In this document: positions 1 through 8,018 of the stretch, piece by piece
Layout of the letters: the number at the start of each line of letters is the position of its first letter
Numbering within the stretch: position 1 is the first letter of the stretch
Source of the DNA: Myxococcales bacterium
GTDB lineage: Bacteria; UBA10199; 2-02-FULL-44-16; JAAZCA01
Length of the DNA stretch: 28,841 bases
Assembly (NCBI GenBank): GCA_012513515.1
Contig: JAAZCA010000026.1
Coordinates: 1 to 28,841 of the forward strand
Reading direction: 5' to 3'
Notes under the pieces: generated by a model
The model's input: the letters and a program-made list of their open reading frames with translations, nothing else
Database searches by the model: none
What the model was told of the DNA's origin: nothing
Position numbers and translations under genes: made by a program

Positions 1-403
1 GCATGGCTGCGGATGCGGTTGCAGGTGACTCTTCAGTCTAACTAACTGAAAATTAACGTTAAATTGGTCGGGCTGCAACTTTGCCCTCGGCATCCCTTCC
101 GGCGTCGGCTCCCAGATCGCGGGCGGGGTGAAAAATGTGAAAAATGTTAGCAACTTAAATTCATAAAGGCCGACAAAGGGGCAGGAAATTAAGAAGTCTA
201 ACTAGGGGCTGGTCATGATCATCCATTTCAAAAAGATCGCTCTGTCGTCCTCAGTTTTTTCACTATCATTTCAAAAATTTAAAAGAAAATTCCATTGTAA
301 TATTTTTTTGAGTGGGCATCCTGCGCGCGCTTCGCTTATGCGACATGCGCTTTGATTTTTTAATTGTTCCCTGAGGGGATCTCATCAAAGGGAGGTTGGA
401 GAG
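1..403. other. Non-coding leader region upstream of the 1257-aa gene
   Basis: No convincing gene is seen. Two frames stop at 39-41 and 43-45, so the extreme left edge could hold the last codons of an upstream gene, but this cannot be proved. A direct 9-nt repeat (gtgaaaaat twice) sits at 128-145 and runs into a TG-T-TAGCAA extended -10-like element at 144-152 without a recognisable -35. Positions 240-310 are markedly AT-rich and are the most likely place for the promoter of the following gene, but no clean hexamer pair was found. A GGGAGG Shine-Dalgarno lies at about 390-395. Confidence 0.5.
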
Positions 404-3400
404 ATGGTTGGAGCGATTACTGGCGGATGGCGCTTAATGTCAGGTATGAATTTTCAAACTCTGAGCAGTTTTCACAATCCGCTACAGGCCTATACGTATA
501 ATCCGGGCAAGGGGCTTTACCTCCCTCGCGAGATCAGGGATCCATTTCTCGCTCAGCCAGGCATGTCTCCGATCATGTCCGCATTTATGAGCGACCAAGG
601 CATTCGGACGACTTCGGACTTTGATCCGCACACCGTGCGGGTGACGGATGCTGGGAAGAATGTGCTATTCGATCCTCTTGAAGCAAGGTATGTATCCGAT
701 AGTGGTCGCACTGTTTCGCGAGAATCCCTCAAACATTCGGATGATGATCCGTACGCCACGTGGGTGACGGATGCCATGGGGAAGGTGTCATCCGATCCTG
801 ACGCCGCTGGGGAGGAGTTCAAGCGGATACGTATCAATATGGAGACCAATGACCGAGGAGTCGGCGGCGCTTTATATGGGATGGCCTCCTTTGGCGAGGC
901 GATATGGGGACAAGTCGATGAAGGGACTTTCGCGGCATTAAGAAATGTGAGGCTGGCGGCCGATGAAGAAAAAGACGAAACTACCCTCGCCAGAGAGCTT
1001 CTGATCCGCTCAGTTGCAAGCGCTAAAGTCGGCAATGATGAAGCCGCGCTTAACACGTTGCGGTTTGCAGTGGATAGTGAGGAGATGAAAAGTTCCGTTC
1101 CGCTGCAAATAACGAGTATGGTCATGTACGCCAACGTTCTCGTCAACCAAGGTTTTAAATACACCGGCGCGAAGAGAAACGAGGCACTGGAGTATCTCGG
1201 GGAGTTGATGAATGAAACGATTCCGGAGACTATACGGGAGGCAAAAGATGATTCATACGTCGCCGAGACGATGGAGTCCACGCTTCCGGATCTCTATGTT
1301 TATATAGCTGATTACTTTCTCGCACAGCACAGGCCGCTGGACGCGATGAACATCATCAATACCCTGAAAGAATATTATCCGGAACACCCGAAGACGCTGG
1401 CTCTTTTTGAGAACCCTTCCCCTGTGACGGGAGATGGCCCGAGCACGAAGGTAAGAACTCCGTTGCAGAACTTGATTGCAAGCCAGACTAGAGATCCCGA
1501 GGAGTCAGACCAGTCCTTCAATCACATTATTGCGGGCGCAGCAGAATTTTTGAGGACCTCCTCATTTGAAAACAACGTGGCTTATTGGAAGTCCGCGCTT
1601 TGCGGTGCCATACCGGCGTCGATAGCTGGCGCTGTGTACGGTTTCTTTTCAAATGGTTCGTTTTCCGCCGCCCTCATGGGCGCGGGACTGGGCGCTACGC
1701 TTTCCGTTGCCGCTTCAAAGATAAAGCGTGGAGCGACTTCTGAAGAGACGAGGCAGGCCTTCATTACCGGATACTCCGACACCAATCTCGGCCAGGTTGC
1801 ATTTTCTGAAACGATGAAGCTTCTTGCCACCTATGCGTTTTTTGGTGGTGCGCTTCCCCTGCTTAATTTTATGCCGGATTTTACCTTGGCAGCCAGCGGA
1901 AATTTTACGGGTCAGCTGTACGGGCCGGGCAGCGTCTTGTCGTATTTTGTGAGCTCTGCGACGGAAAGGATGAATCAGCTTGTCACCTCGATTTCGGATA
2001 CCAACTTTACCGACGGCTTCATGAATTTTTGGGATGGATGGAGAGCTACCAGCCCGTTCGCACAGGCGTTGCATAATGGCCTGACGCTTCCATTTCGACC
2101 ATCCACGGATATAGTGGAGATGCTTTTTCAGCGTTACTCGACCTGGGACAAGGCCGTTGAATTCTACAAGACACTTCCATCTGATGGATTGGCTGGCGCA
2201 GCTATCTCGGCGGCGTCGGCGGCGCTTGCTTCCTACGTGGGAGCGTCTGGCCTATATGCCATTTTCAGTATGAATCCTACCCTTGCCGCCTTCATGAAGG
2301 ACAAGCTGCCAAAGAACATAGACAGAAAACTTTTCCTAGGAGCCTATCTTGGGACCGTTGCGGGCATGGTCGCCTCGGGTTTTAATCCTCTTTCCGCATC
2401 CATTTTCACTCTGTTTTGTTATGCGGTTCAGTACCGCCATCACGTTCAGAGCGGGGGCGACTGGAGGATATACAAAAAGGATGTTTTTAGGGGCCTGGAT
2501 CTTTCAAAATTTATGAGGGCAGGTGCAATTCAGCTCTTATATATCGGACCCGGGAATGCGATAAAGCCGAATATCCCCAAGATCGACTGGATGGCCTCCA
2601 CTTTCCCCGAGATAACGAATTACCTCTTGGCAAACGTCGAGGCGCATATGGGGATGGTCCCGTTTCTCGCGGCGCTAGGCGTTTTCCACGCGGCGTTTAC
2701 TGGTCTCAACATCCGGCAGACCCTCCTGGCGAAATATGCAAAGGCATATACCTACGAGATCCCGGCAAACGTTTTGAAATTGAGCTTGGGATGGACATCG
2801 CTCGCCGGCAACGTCGCAGGAACGGCGATAAAGGAGTTTGGGATCGGGGCGAGCGTCACAGCGAGCTTCAGGGAGGCAGGAAATTCTCCGATTCAGCTGG
2901 ATGCTGTTATGGGCAACCTGAAGAAGATAGGTCTGGAGCGTAAAAATTTGGAGGCCGCAGTGCCTGAAGGGCTCGCCTCGCCATTCGTCAAACTGTATGA
3001 ACGGATGGCAGCCGAAGCCCTTGAAACGGAGAGGCAAGGAACCCTTGCGGCAAGATCAGGCGACGGAGCCAGATTCTTAAAGGATAACTATGCGATGCTT
3101 CCATTTCAGGAAAAGCTGATCAAGCTTACATCAAATTATTATGTAAGGTCCGATAGGTCGCCTTTCATACCTCCTCGTCCTGCCTCCAGTGAATACAACG
3201 ATGTCGTCTTTAGGGCGCTGGTTACCACCGAGACTCCTGGCGAAGTGGTTGACGAATATCTTTCGAGATTGCGCATCATTCTTACGGACTTGGATCCGGC
3301 GCTCGCCGATGTGCGCCACAACCTTTTGGTCGCTACAATTTGTGCTGTAGCAGGAGCGGCACATGGCGACAGGATAAAAGGCTTTTTGGATAGCGAAGAT

Positions 3401-4177
3401 GTCTGGTTGGTCATGCAGAGCTATGGACTCATTGCTCTCTACGAGAAGGTTGCTGAAAAACGGGGAACGTATGACAGTGAGGCATGGAAGGCTTTGAGAA
3501 TATTGCCAGGCAGTTCGAGGGGATTTATCGCCAAGCATTTCAGAAAACCGGTGCTTTCTCAGGAAGATAAATTCTATAATGCCGCTACAGTGCCAGGGAG
3601 GAGTTTCCCGTTCAGCGGCGTCGTCACTGGCAATTCGGTGGTTCAAAACGGGTCGCCACTCTTTGCTTTCTTGCTTTCCGCCATACAGGGGGATCCCGCA
3701 TTTGAAACCAAGGCCGATCCCACGTTTTTCAAAGGCACGCTGTACAAAATTTTGATGGGGAATCCTGCCAAAGCTGAAATGGGCATGGAACAGTACAGAG
3801 TTGAATATCTGTTACCCCTGCTTTCAGGGGTATTGAACTCTGCCTCGAAGCTGAACGATTCCAGATTTGACATACGCCATAATCTGTTGACGACTATATG
3901 GCTGGCTTCGAATGGCCCTCATTCTGAACTTCTAAAAAAGTGGATTGAGGAACACAAGCATCTGTACAATGCCCACGGCATCTACGGGGAACCGAAGATA
4001 GGCTCCAAGGTAGTCGCCCTGCCAAGGAGCCGGAGCTTGAAGGAAAGGCGGCTTATCAATGCCCTATTTAAGCAGTACCTCGTCAATTCGACAAATTCAG
4101 CGGACGGCAAGGTGCGGTACAATATGCCTCCAAAGGCTGGGCCTATGAGGTGGAGCAGCCTCGAGTCTCTCAAATAA
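404..4177 (+). CDS. Giant membrane protein of unknown function, with duplicated C-terminal domain
   Basis: 1257 aa; I do not recognise a named family. The ATG is preceded by GGAGG with 8-nt spacing. Residues about 73-135 hold two short related units (VTDAGKNVLFDP and VTDAMGKVSSDP). Residues about 190-330 look alpha-helical and TPR-like, with phrases such as LNTLRFAV and PLDAMNIINTLKEYYPEHP. Hydrophobic, Gly/Ala-rich segments follow at roughly 389-440, 470-500, 595-680 and 750-770 and are probable membrane helices. The C-terminal third (about 895-1225) is polar and holds two related units, marked by VRHNLLVATI near residue 968 and IRHNLLTTIW near 1155. The same unit occurs once in the 981-aa protein at 11214-14159, so the two are probably paralogues. 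No signal peptide or catalytic motif was seen. A strong terminator follows, so it is probably monocistronic. The coding call is secure; the function is unknown. Confidence 0.9.
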   Translation: MVGAITGGWRLMSGMNFQTLSSFHNPLQAYTYNPGKGLYLPREIRDPFLAQPGMSPIMSAFMSDQGIRTTSDFDPHTVRVTDAGKNVLFDPLEARYVSDSGRTVSRESLKHSDDDPYATWVTDAMGKVSSDPDAAGEEFKRIRINMETNDRGVGGALYGMASFGEAIWGQVDEGTFAALRNVRLAADEEKDETTLARELLIRSVASAKVGNDEAALNTLRFAVDSEEMKSSVPLQITSMVMYANVLVNQGFKYTGAKRNEALEYLGELMNETIPETIREAKDDSYVAETMESTLPDLYVYIADYFLAQHRPLDAMNIINTLKEYYPEHPKTLALFENPSPVTGDGPSTKVRTPLQNLIASQTRDPEESDQSFNHIIAGAAEFLRTSSFENNVAYWKSALCGAIPASIAGAVYGFFSNGSFSAALMGAGLGATLSVAASKIKRGATSEETRQAFITGYSDTNLGQVAFSETMKLLATYAFFGGALPLLNFMPDFTLAASGNFTGQLYGPGSVLSYFVSSATERMNQLVTSISDTNFTDGFMNFWDGWRATSPFAQALHNGLTLPFRPSTDIVEMLFQRYSTWDKAVEFYKTLPSDGLAGAAISAASAALASYVGASGLYAIFSMNPTLAAFMKDKLPKNIDRKLFLGAYLGTVAGMVASGFNPLSASIFTLFCYAVQYRHHVQSGGDWRIYKKDVFRGLDLSKFMRAGAIQLLYIGPGNAIKPNIPKIDWMASTFPEITNYLLANVEAHMGMVPFLAALGVFHAAFTGLNIRQTLLAKYAKAYTYEIPANVLKLSLGWTSLAGNVAGTAIKEFGIGASVTASFREAGNSPIQLDAVMGNLKKIGLERKNLEAAVPEGLASPFVKLYERMAAEALETERQGTLAARSGDGARFLKDNYAMLPFQEKLIKLTSNYYVRSDRSPFIPPRPASSEYNDVVFRALVTTETPGEVVDEYLSRLRIILTDLDPALADVRHNLLVATICAVAGAAHGDRIKGFLDSEDVWLVMQSYGLIALYEKVAEKRGTYDSEAWKALRILPGSSRGFIAKHFRKPVLSQEDKFYNAATVPGRSFPFSGVVTGNSVVQNGSPLFAFLLSAIQGDPAFETKADPTFFKGTLYKILMGNPAKAEMGMEQYRVEYLLPLLSGVLNSASKLNDSRFDIRHNLLTTIWLASNGPHSELLKKWIEEHKHLYNAHGIYGEPKIGSKVVALPRSRSLKERRLINALFKQYLVNSTNSADGKVRYNMPPKAGPMRWSSLESLK

Positions 4178-4257
4178 TCTACGGAGCGATGTCGCCGTTG
4201 TTCTATAGGAGAGGCGTTTCGGGGCGGCGTATTTGACAAATCAATCGGTTTTCAAGA

Positions 4258-4290
4258 GGCAGGCGGTCGATTGGCCGGCCTGCCTTTTTA
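4258..4290 (+). terminator. Rho-independent terminator after the 1257-aa gene
   Basis: A GC-rich hairpin, GGCAGGC (4258-4264) paired with GCCTGCC (4278-4284), is followed at once by TTTTT. It lies 81 nt after the stop codon and ahead of the next promoter, so it separates the giant-protein gene from the sugar cluster. Confidence 0.85.
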
Positions 4291-4303
4291 TGCCTTTCAT
4301 GGG

Positions 4304-4332
4304 TTGCTAAGCATCTCCGCTTCTGTTAGCCT
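4304..4332 (+). promoter_or_regulatory. Candidate promoter for the first OPA transporter
   Basis: TTGCTA (4304-4309) and TAGCCT (4327-4332) are separated by 17 nt, with an extended TG at 4324-4325. It falls between the terminator and the transporter start. The layout matches the candidate glyS promoter at 19723-19751. The -10 match to consensus is imperfect. Confidence 0.4.
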
Positions 4333-4370
4333 CCACGAAATTTTTCGAGAGTTTAAAAGGGAGATACGAA

Positions 4371-5657
4371 ATGTCTAAGGCGCTTTCCAAGGAGTTTATA
4401 CGCAGGAGAAGAATCAACTGGCTTTCATTGGCCTTTCTTTACGGTTCCTTTTACGCCTTGAGGTACAACCTGTCGCTGGCAAACAAATCGATCTGCGACG
4501 AGTACGGGTTTAGCAACGCCCAGTTCGGCCTTATTATCACGGCGACCTACGTGGCATACGCCATAGGACAGTTTGTGAATGGCCCGATCGTGGATCGCTT
4601 CGGCGGCAAGAAGATGATGCTCTTCGGCGCAGCCGGAACGATAATAGCCAACATCCTTTTCGGCATAAGCGCGTACACCGGCGTGCTGAACCTGTTCGTC
4701 GCTGTTTGGGTGTTAAATGGTTATATGCAGGCATACGGTTCTCCCGGAAATTTGAAGGTCAACGGAAGCTGGTTCGATACCAAAGAGCGCGGCCTCTTCG
4801 CTGGAATTTTTACCGCTGTCGTTTACTGCGGAAGACTTGCCATCATGATATTCGGGCCCCTCATCATAGCCAAATATCATTGGAAATGGGTCTTCATAGC
4901 GCCGGCGCTCGTAACAGTTCTAGTCTCTCTAGTCGTCTTGTTTTTTGTGAAGGAGACGCCTAAAGAGGCCGGCTTCGACGATATTGATTTTGCTCAGAGC
5001 AAGGTAGAAGAGGGGTCGCACGTAGGCTTTCTCACTTCTCTCAAGATAGTTCTTTCCAATAAATATATGTGGATAATGGGTTTCGCATATCTTTCGACGG
5101 GGGTCGTCAGAAATGGGCTCGAGCAGTGGTTTCCGAAATACCTGCAGGAAGTTCACAATATCATGCCGGGCTCCGTAAAATTTGGCGCGCAGGCGGTGCT
5201 GATGCCGATAGCCGCACTCTCTGGTGCGATAGTGGCCGGCTGGATTTCAGACAGGCTTTTTGCTGCCAGAAGAGGTCCGATAGTTGCGATCATGTATTTC
5301 GCGCAGGCGATTTTACTTTTGCTTTTCATCTTCGCAATAAATCCGCTTTGGTGTGGCATCCTTCTCATAATACTTTCATTCATGTTCAGTGGGCCGCATT
5401 CGATCGTAGGCAGCGCCGTGGCGATGGACTTCGGCGGCAGGGAGGCTACCGCTACCGCGCACGGCTTCGTCGATGCCATGCAGTACGTTGGCGCATCGCT
5501 CGTCGGCGTAGTCATGGGAAAGATAATAGATATTTTCGGTTGGAAGGGCTGGGGTCCGAGCCTCATAGCCTTCGCGGTTATGGGAGGACTCCTCATGTGC
5601 CTCGTATGGAACGTAAAGGGCGATCAAGTTGCCTGTAAAACAAGGGGAAAAAACTAA
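4371..5657 (+). CDS. MFS transporter, organophosphate:phosphate antiporter (OPA/GlpT-like) family
   Basis: 428 aa, the normal length for a 12-helix major facilitator. The N-terminus has the OPA signature region: the segment around YALRYNLSLANKS places an arginine (R31) in the first helix where GlpT uses R45 to bind phosphate. The loop between helices 2 and 3 reads DRFGGKK, the usual MFS motif A position, and a WFDTKERG segment follows helix 4. The central loop (about residues 195-220) is charged, and a second six-helix half follows with DRLFAARRGP as its motif A copy. OPA proteins import glycerol 3-phosphate or hexose phosphates in exchange for phosphate; the exact substrate cannot be read here. 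The start has a GGGAGA SD. The next gene is a sucrose-type glycosyltransferase 94 nt downstream, which suggests a sugar-phosphate substrate. Confidence 0.85.
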   Translation: MSKALSKEFIRRRRINWLSLAFLYGSFYALRYNLSLANKSICDEYGFSNAQFGLIITATYVAYAIGQFVNGPIVDRFGGKKMMLFGAAGTIIANILFGISAYTGVLNLFVAVWVLNGYMQAYGSPGNLKVNGSWFDTKERGLFAGIFTAVVYCGRLAIMIFGPLIIAKYHWKWVFIAPALVTVLVSLVVLFFVKETPKEAGFDDIDFAQSKVEEGSHVGFLTSLKIVLSNKYMWIMGFAYLSTGVVRNGLEQWFPKYLQEVHNIMPGSVKFGAQAVLMPIAALSGAIVAGWISDRLFAARRGPIVAIMYFAQAILLLLFIFAINPLWCGILLIILSFMFSGPHSIVGSAVAMDFGGREATATAHGFVDAMQYVGASLVGVVMGKIIDIFGWKGWGPSLIAFAVMGGLLMCLVWNVKGDQVACKTRGKN

Positions 5658-5751
5658 GCAACTTCCTGCGTTACAAAGCGATAAATCTGCGGGAATTGAG
5701 TTTGAGCATTGCTCGTGTGTTGTCGGTCCATCTTAAACAAAGGATGTTAGC

Positions 5752-7920
5752 ATGAACAGGCAGATCACGAAGGAAGGTATCTTAGACTCATTTGCTTACA
5801 GAACGTATAAAGAAATTTTTGAGAGGAACGGTGTCCAAACTATAGATCCATACAGCTTCGATTCTTTTTCCAACGAGCTTTCAAATCATCCCCCGATATT
5901 TATGATTCAGACTCAAGGGCATATGCCTAGAGTCAACTACATGGGCGCGAACAGCTCGCTAAGTCCTGCCGAGCGAGGTTGGGTTTCCTCAGGTACAGAT
6001 ACGGGAGGGCAAACCTTTTATGTGCTGGACGAGGCTATGGCGCTTGCGAAACTTGGGCACAGTATAGTGATCATAGCGCAGAGGTTCGACGACGGTCCTG
6101 CGTATCTCAATTGGTTCCAGCATAAAAGCGGCGGGAAGGTGGAGATAGTGAGGGTGCCGGCCGGTGGCATACAGGCGGGGGATCACGGAAAGCCTGTAAA
6201 AAGCCGGTATGAATTTGTCAGGAAAGAAGATCTGTATCCCAATCTGTATGGGACATCTGTCGATGTTTCAGCAATAGCCCTCCTCAGAGGGGCGTACGGT
6301 TTCATAGGAGGGTATGCCGACGGTGGGGTTGTAGCGGTTGCAGCGGGCCAGGCGCTTGGAAGACCGTCCATTTTCATTGCTCACTCGATGGGGCTGAGAA
6401 AACTTTCTCTTTCCGGAAGAGATGTAAGAGATCCGAATTCTTACTACGAATCAAAATTGTGGTTCGGTCCGAGGCTTCACGCGGAAAGGGCTTCGTTTTT
6501 AGGCGCCGATTTCGTGGTTGCCAACACTCCAGATGAAAACCGTGCTTACGCCGAGCTGTACGGAATAGATGTGCCGAATTCGCGGATGCTTCCTCCGGGC
6601 GTGAATCGAGCATTTTTCATAGACGAGTGTGATGAGCACGAGTGCTATCGCACGGCCGCGGCGCAGAAGGTCTCTGCGCACGATCTCAAAAGAGACAGAT
6701 ATTTCATGAGCTGGGGAAGGATTGCCCACGATAAAAATCTCGCAGGCCAAGTTCGAATACTCGGCGAACTCAAGGGAATGTATCCAGAAGAATATAAAGA
6801 TGTGAAGCTCCTAATGATAGGTGGGAATCCTGAGAATCCAACTGAAGAGGAAAGGGCCGAGATTCAGAAGGTGTGCGATGTGGCGGGTGAGTACGGGCTT
6901 GAAGTCAGCGCGAAAGGCGATATCGTCAGAATAGGAAATCTCGATTCCAGCGTCATAGCGCTTCTAGCTAAGGATGCCATCGCCTATCTCGGAACGCAAT
7001 TTCATGAGCCGTTTGGAATGGCCCCCGCCGAGATGCTTGCTGTCGGAGGAAAAGGATTCGTCGTTGTGCCTGAGGTATCTGGGTTTGCCAAGTGGATTAG
7101 AGCAAACGGCTTAGGTGATTCGGTTTCTATAATCGATCTCGGAACTAAAAGCGCCTCGCAGCAATTCGATATCGAGGCTTACAAAATAGCTGCGGAGAAG
7201 ATCCATTTGTTTAGGAAGCACCCCGATCTGAAAAAACGAATCGAAAGGGGCGCCAAATTCGCCGATGAGAATCTTAGATGGGAGAGGTTGGCTAGGACGA
7301 AGCTAGGCGTACTCCAAGATAGCGCGAAGGAGAAGGCTTTCAGGCCGAGCCTTTATCTGGCTATGCCTGCATGGTACAGGAGCCCACATACCATAGTGGA
7401 TGTCGCCACAGGGAACTTCCCGCGCATGCCATCGACTTCCGACCAGTCTCTTGCGTGGATGAGCGAAGTTGTCAAAGATATAGGTGGTCAGGTTGCAGGC
7501 TGGCTAATCAAAAACCCCTCAGCTTCGAGGAAGCTGATTACAGTTGATGGAGAGAACTCCGAGATTTTTGCCGATTTGCTGGCTGCTTCAATAGATTCGC
7601 CGACCTCCCGTGTTCAAAGAGTTGCAAGTGAGGTGTTGGGGAATGTCCCGCAAGAACTTATCAGGAGAACAATGCACTCTTCCAGATTCCATGACAGCGA
7701 TTTTGCGGTTTATGGAGGAGGCAAAGTCTTCCTCGAAGAAAACGCTAGGGTGTTCGTTACCAACCGTCCTAACTTAGTCGGGGATCTTCACATCGCCCTT
7801 GGGGCAAACGCGCTGAACGCTGCGACAGCCAACATAGTCGTAAGCGGACAGACATGGTATATGAATACAGCTATGCCTTGCTTTATGGCACTTGCTTCCA
7901 GAATGCCAGTGCTTCACTGA
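5752..7920 (+). CDS. GT4 glycosyltransferase, sucrose synthase / sucrose-phosphate synthase-like, with extra C-terminal domain
   Basis: 722 aa. The N-terminal Rossmann half holds GTDTGGQTFYVLDEA (D83-Q87), equivalent to the SDTGGQ motif of sucrose synthases and sucrose-phosphate synthases, and later HSMGLRKLSL, close to their HSLG..K motif. The C-terminal GT-B half holds GRIAHDKN (R323, K328: expected nucleotide-sugar phosphate contacts) and the E-x7-E pair E419/E427 in HEPFGMAPAE. A GT4 retaining transferase of the sucrose-synthesis type is therefore well supported; whether the acceptor is fructose, fructose 6-phosphate or another sugar is not. Residues about 530-722 form an extra region I cannot assign; it lacks the DxDxT motif of the HAD phosphatase fused to some bacterial SPS. 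SD AAGGA precedes the ATG. Sucrose phosphorylase follows downstream, supporting a sucrose role. Confidence 0.85.
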   Translation: MNRQITKEGILDSFAYRTYKEIFERNGVQTIDPYSFDSFSNELSNHPPIFMIQTQGHMPRVNYMGANSSLSPAERGWVSSGTDTGGQTFYVLDEAMALAKLGHSIVIIAQRFDDGPAYLNWFQHKSGGKVEIVRVPAGGIQAGDHGKPVKSRYEFVRKEDLYPNLYGTSVDVSAIALLRGAYGFIGGYADGGVVAVAAGQALGRPSIFIAHSMGLRKLSLSGRDVRDPNSYYESKLWFGPRLHAERASFLGADFVVANTPDENRAYAELYGIDVPNSRMLPPGVNRAFFIDECDEHECYRTAAAQKVSAHDLKRDRYFMSWGRIAHDKNLAGQVRILGELKGMYPEEYKDVKLLMIGGNPENPTEEERAEIQKVCDVAGEYGLEVSAKGDIVRIGNLDSSVIALLAKDAIAYLGTQFHEPFGMAPAEMLAVGGKGFVVVPEVSGFAKWIRANGLGDSVSIIDLGTKSASQQFDIEAYKIAAEKIHLFRKHPDLKKRIERGAKFADENLRWERLARTKLGVLQDSAKEKAFRPSLYLAMPAWYRSPHTIVDVATGNFPRMPSTSDQSLAWMSEVVKDIGGQVAGWLIKNPSASRKLITVDGENSEIFADLLAASIDSPTSRVQRVASEVLGNVPQELIRRTMHSSRFHDSDFAVYGGGKVFLEENARVFVTNRPNLVGDLHIALGANALNAATANIVVSGQTWYMNTAMPCFMALASRMPVLH

Positions 7921-7921
7921 T

Positions 7922-7942
7922 GTGAATGGCTATTCCATACAC
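7922..7942 (+). other. Small hairpin just after the glycosyltransferase stop
   Basis: GTG-A-ATGG (7922-7929) pairs with CCAT-A-CAC (7935-7942) around a 5-nt loop, with one A-A mismatch. It begins 2 nt after the stop codon. There is no T tract, so it is not a classical terminator. It could stabilise the upstream mRNA 3' end or pause transcription ahead of the promoter at 7951. Confidence 0.3.
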
Positions 7943-7950
7943 GTTTCGTC

Positions 7951-7978
7951 TTGCCTAAAAGCGGTGCGTCAATATACT
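7951..7978 (+). promoter_or_regulatory. Candidate promoter for sucrose phosphorylase
   Basis: TTGCCT (7951-7956) and TATACT (7973-7978) with a 16-nt spacer make a good sigma70-type pair. Transcription would start near 7985, about 34 nt before the ATG at 8019. This gives the phosphorylase a promoter independent of the upstream glycosyltransferase. Confidence 0.55.
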
Positions 7979-8018
7979 CCACAGAATGTAGTTGTATTCC
8001 GTTGAATGGAGATCTTTC

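Noticed and set aside
50-166. 38-codon open frame (...GIPSGVGSQIAGGVKN...) near the left edge
   Set aside because: It has no start codon and follows a stop at 47-49; probably coincidence or a gene remnant, not supportable.
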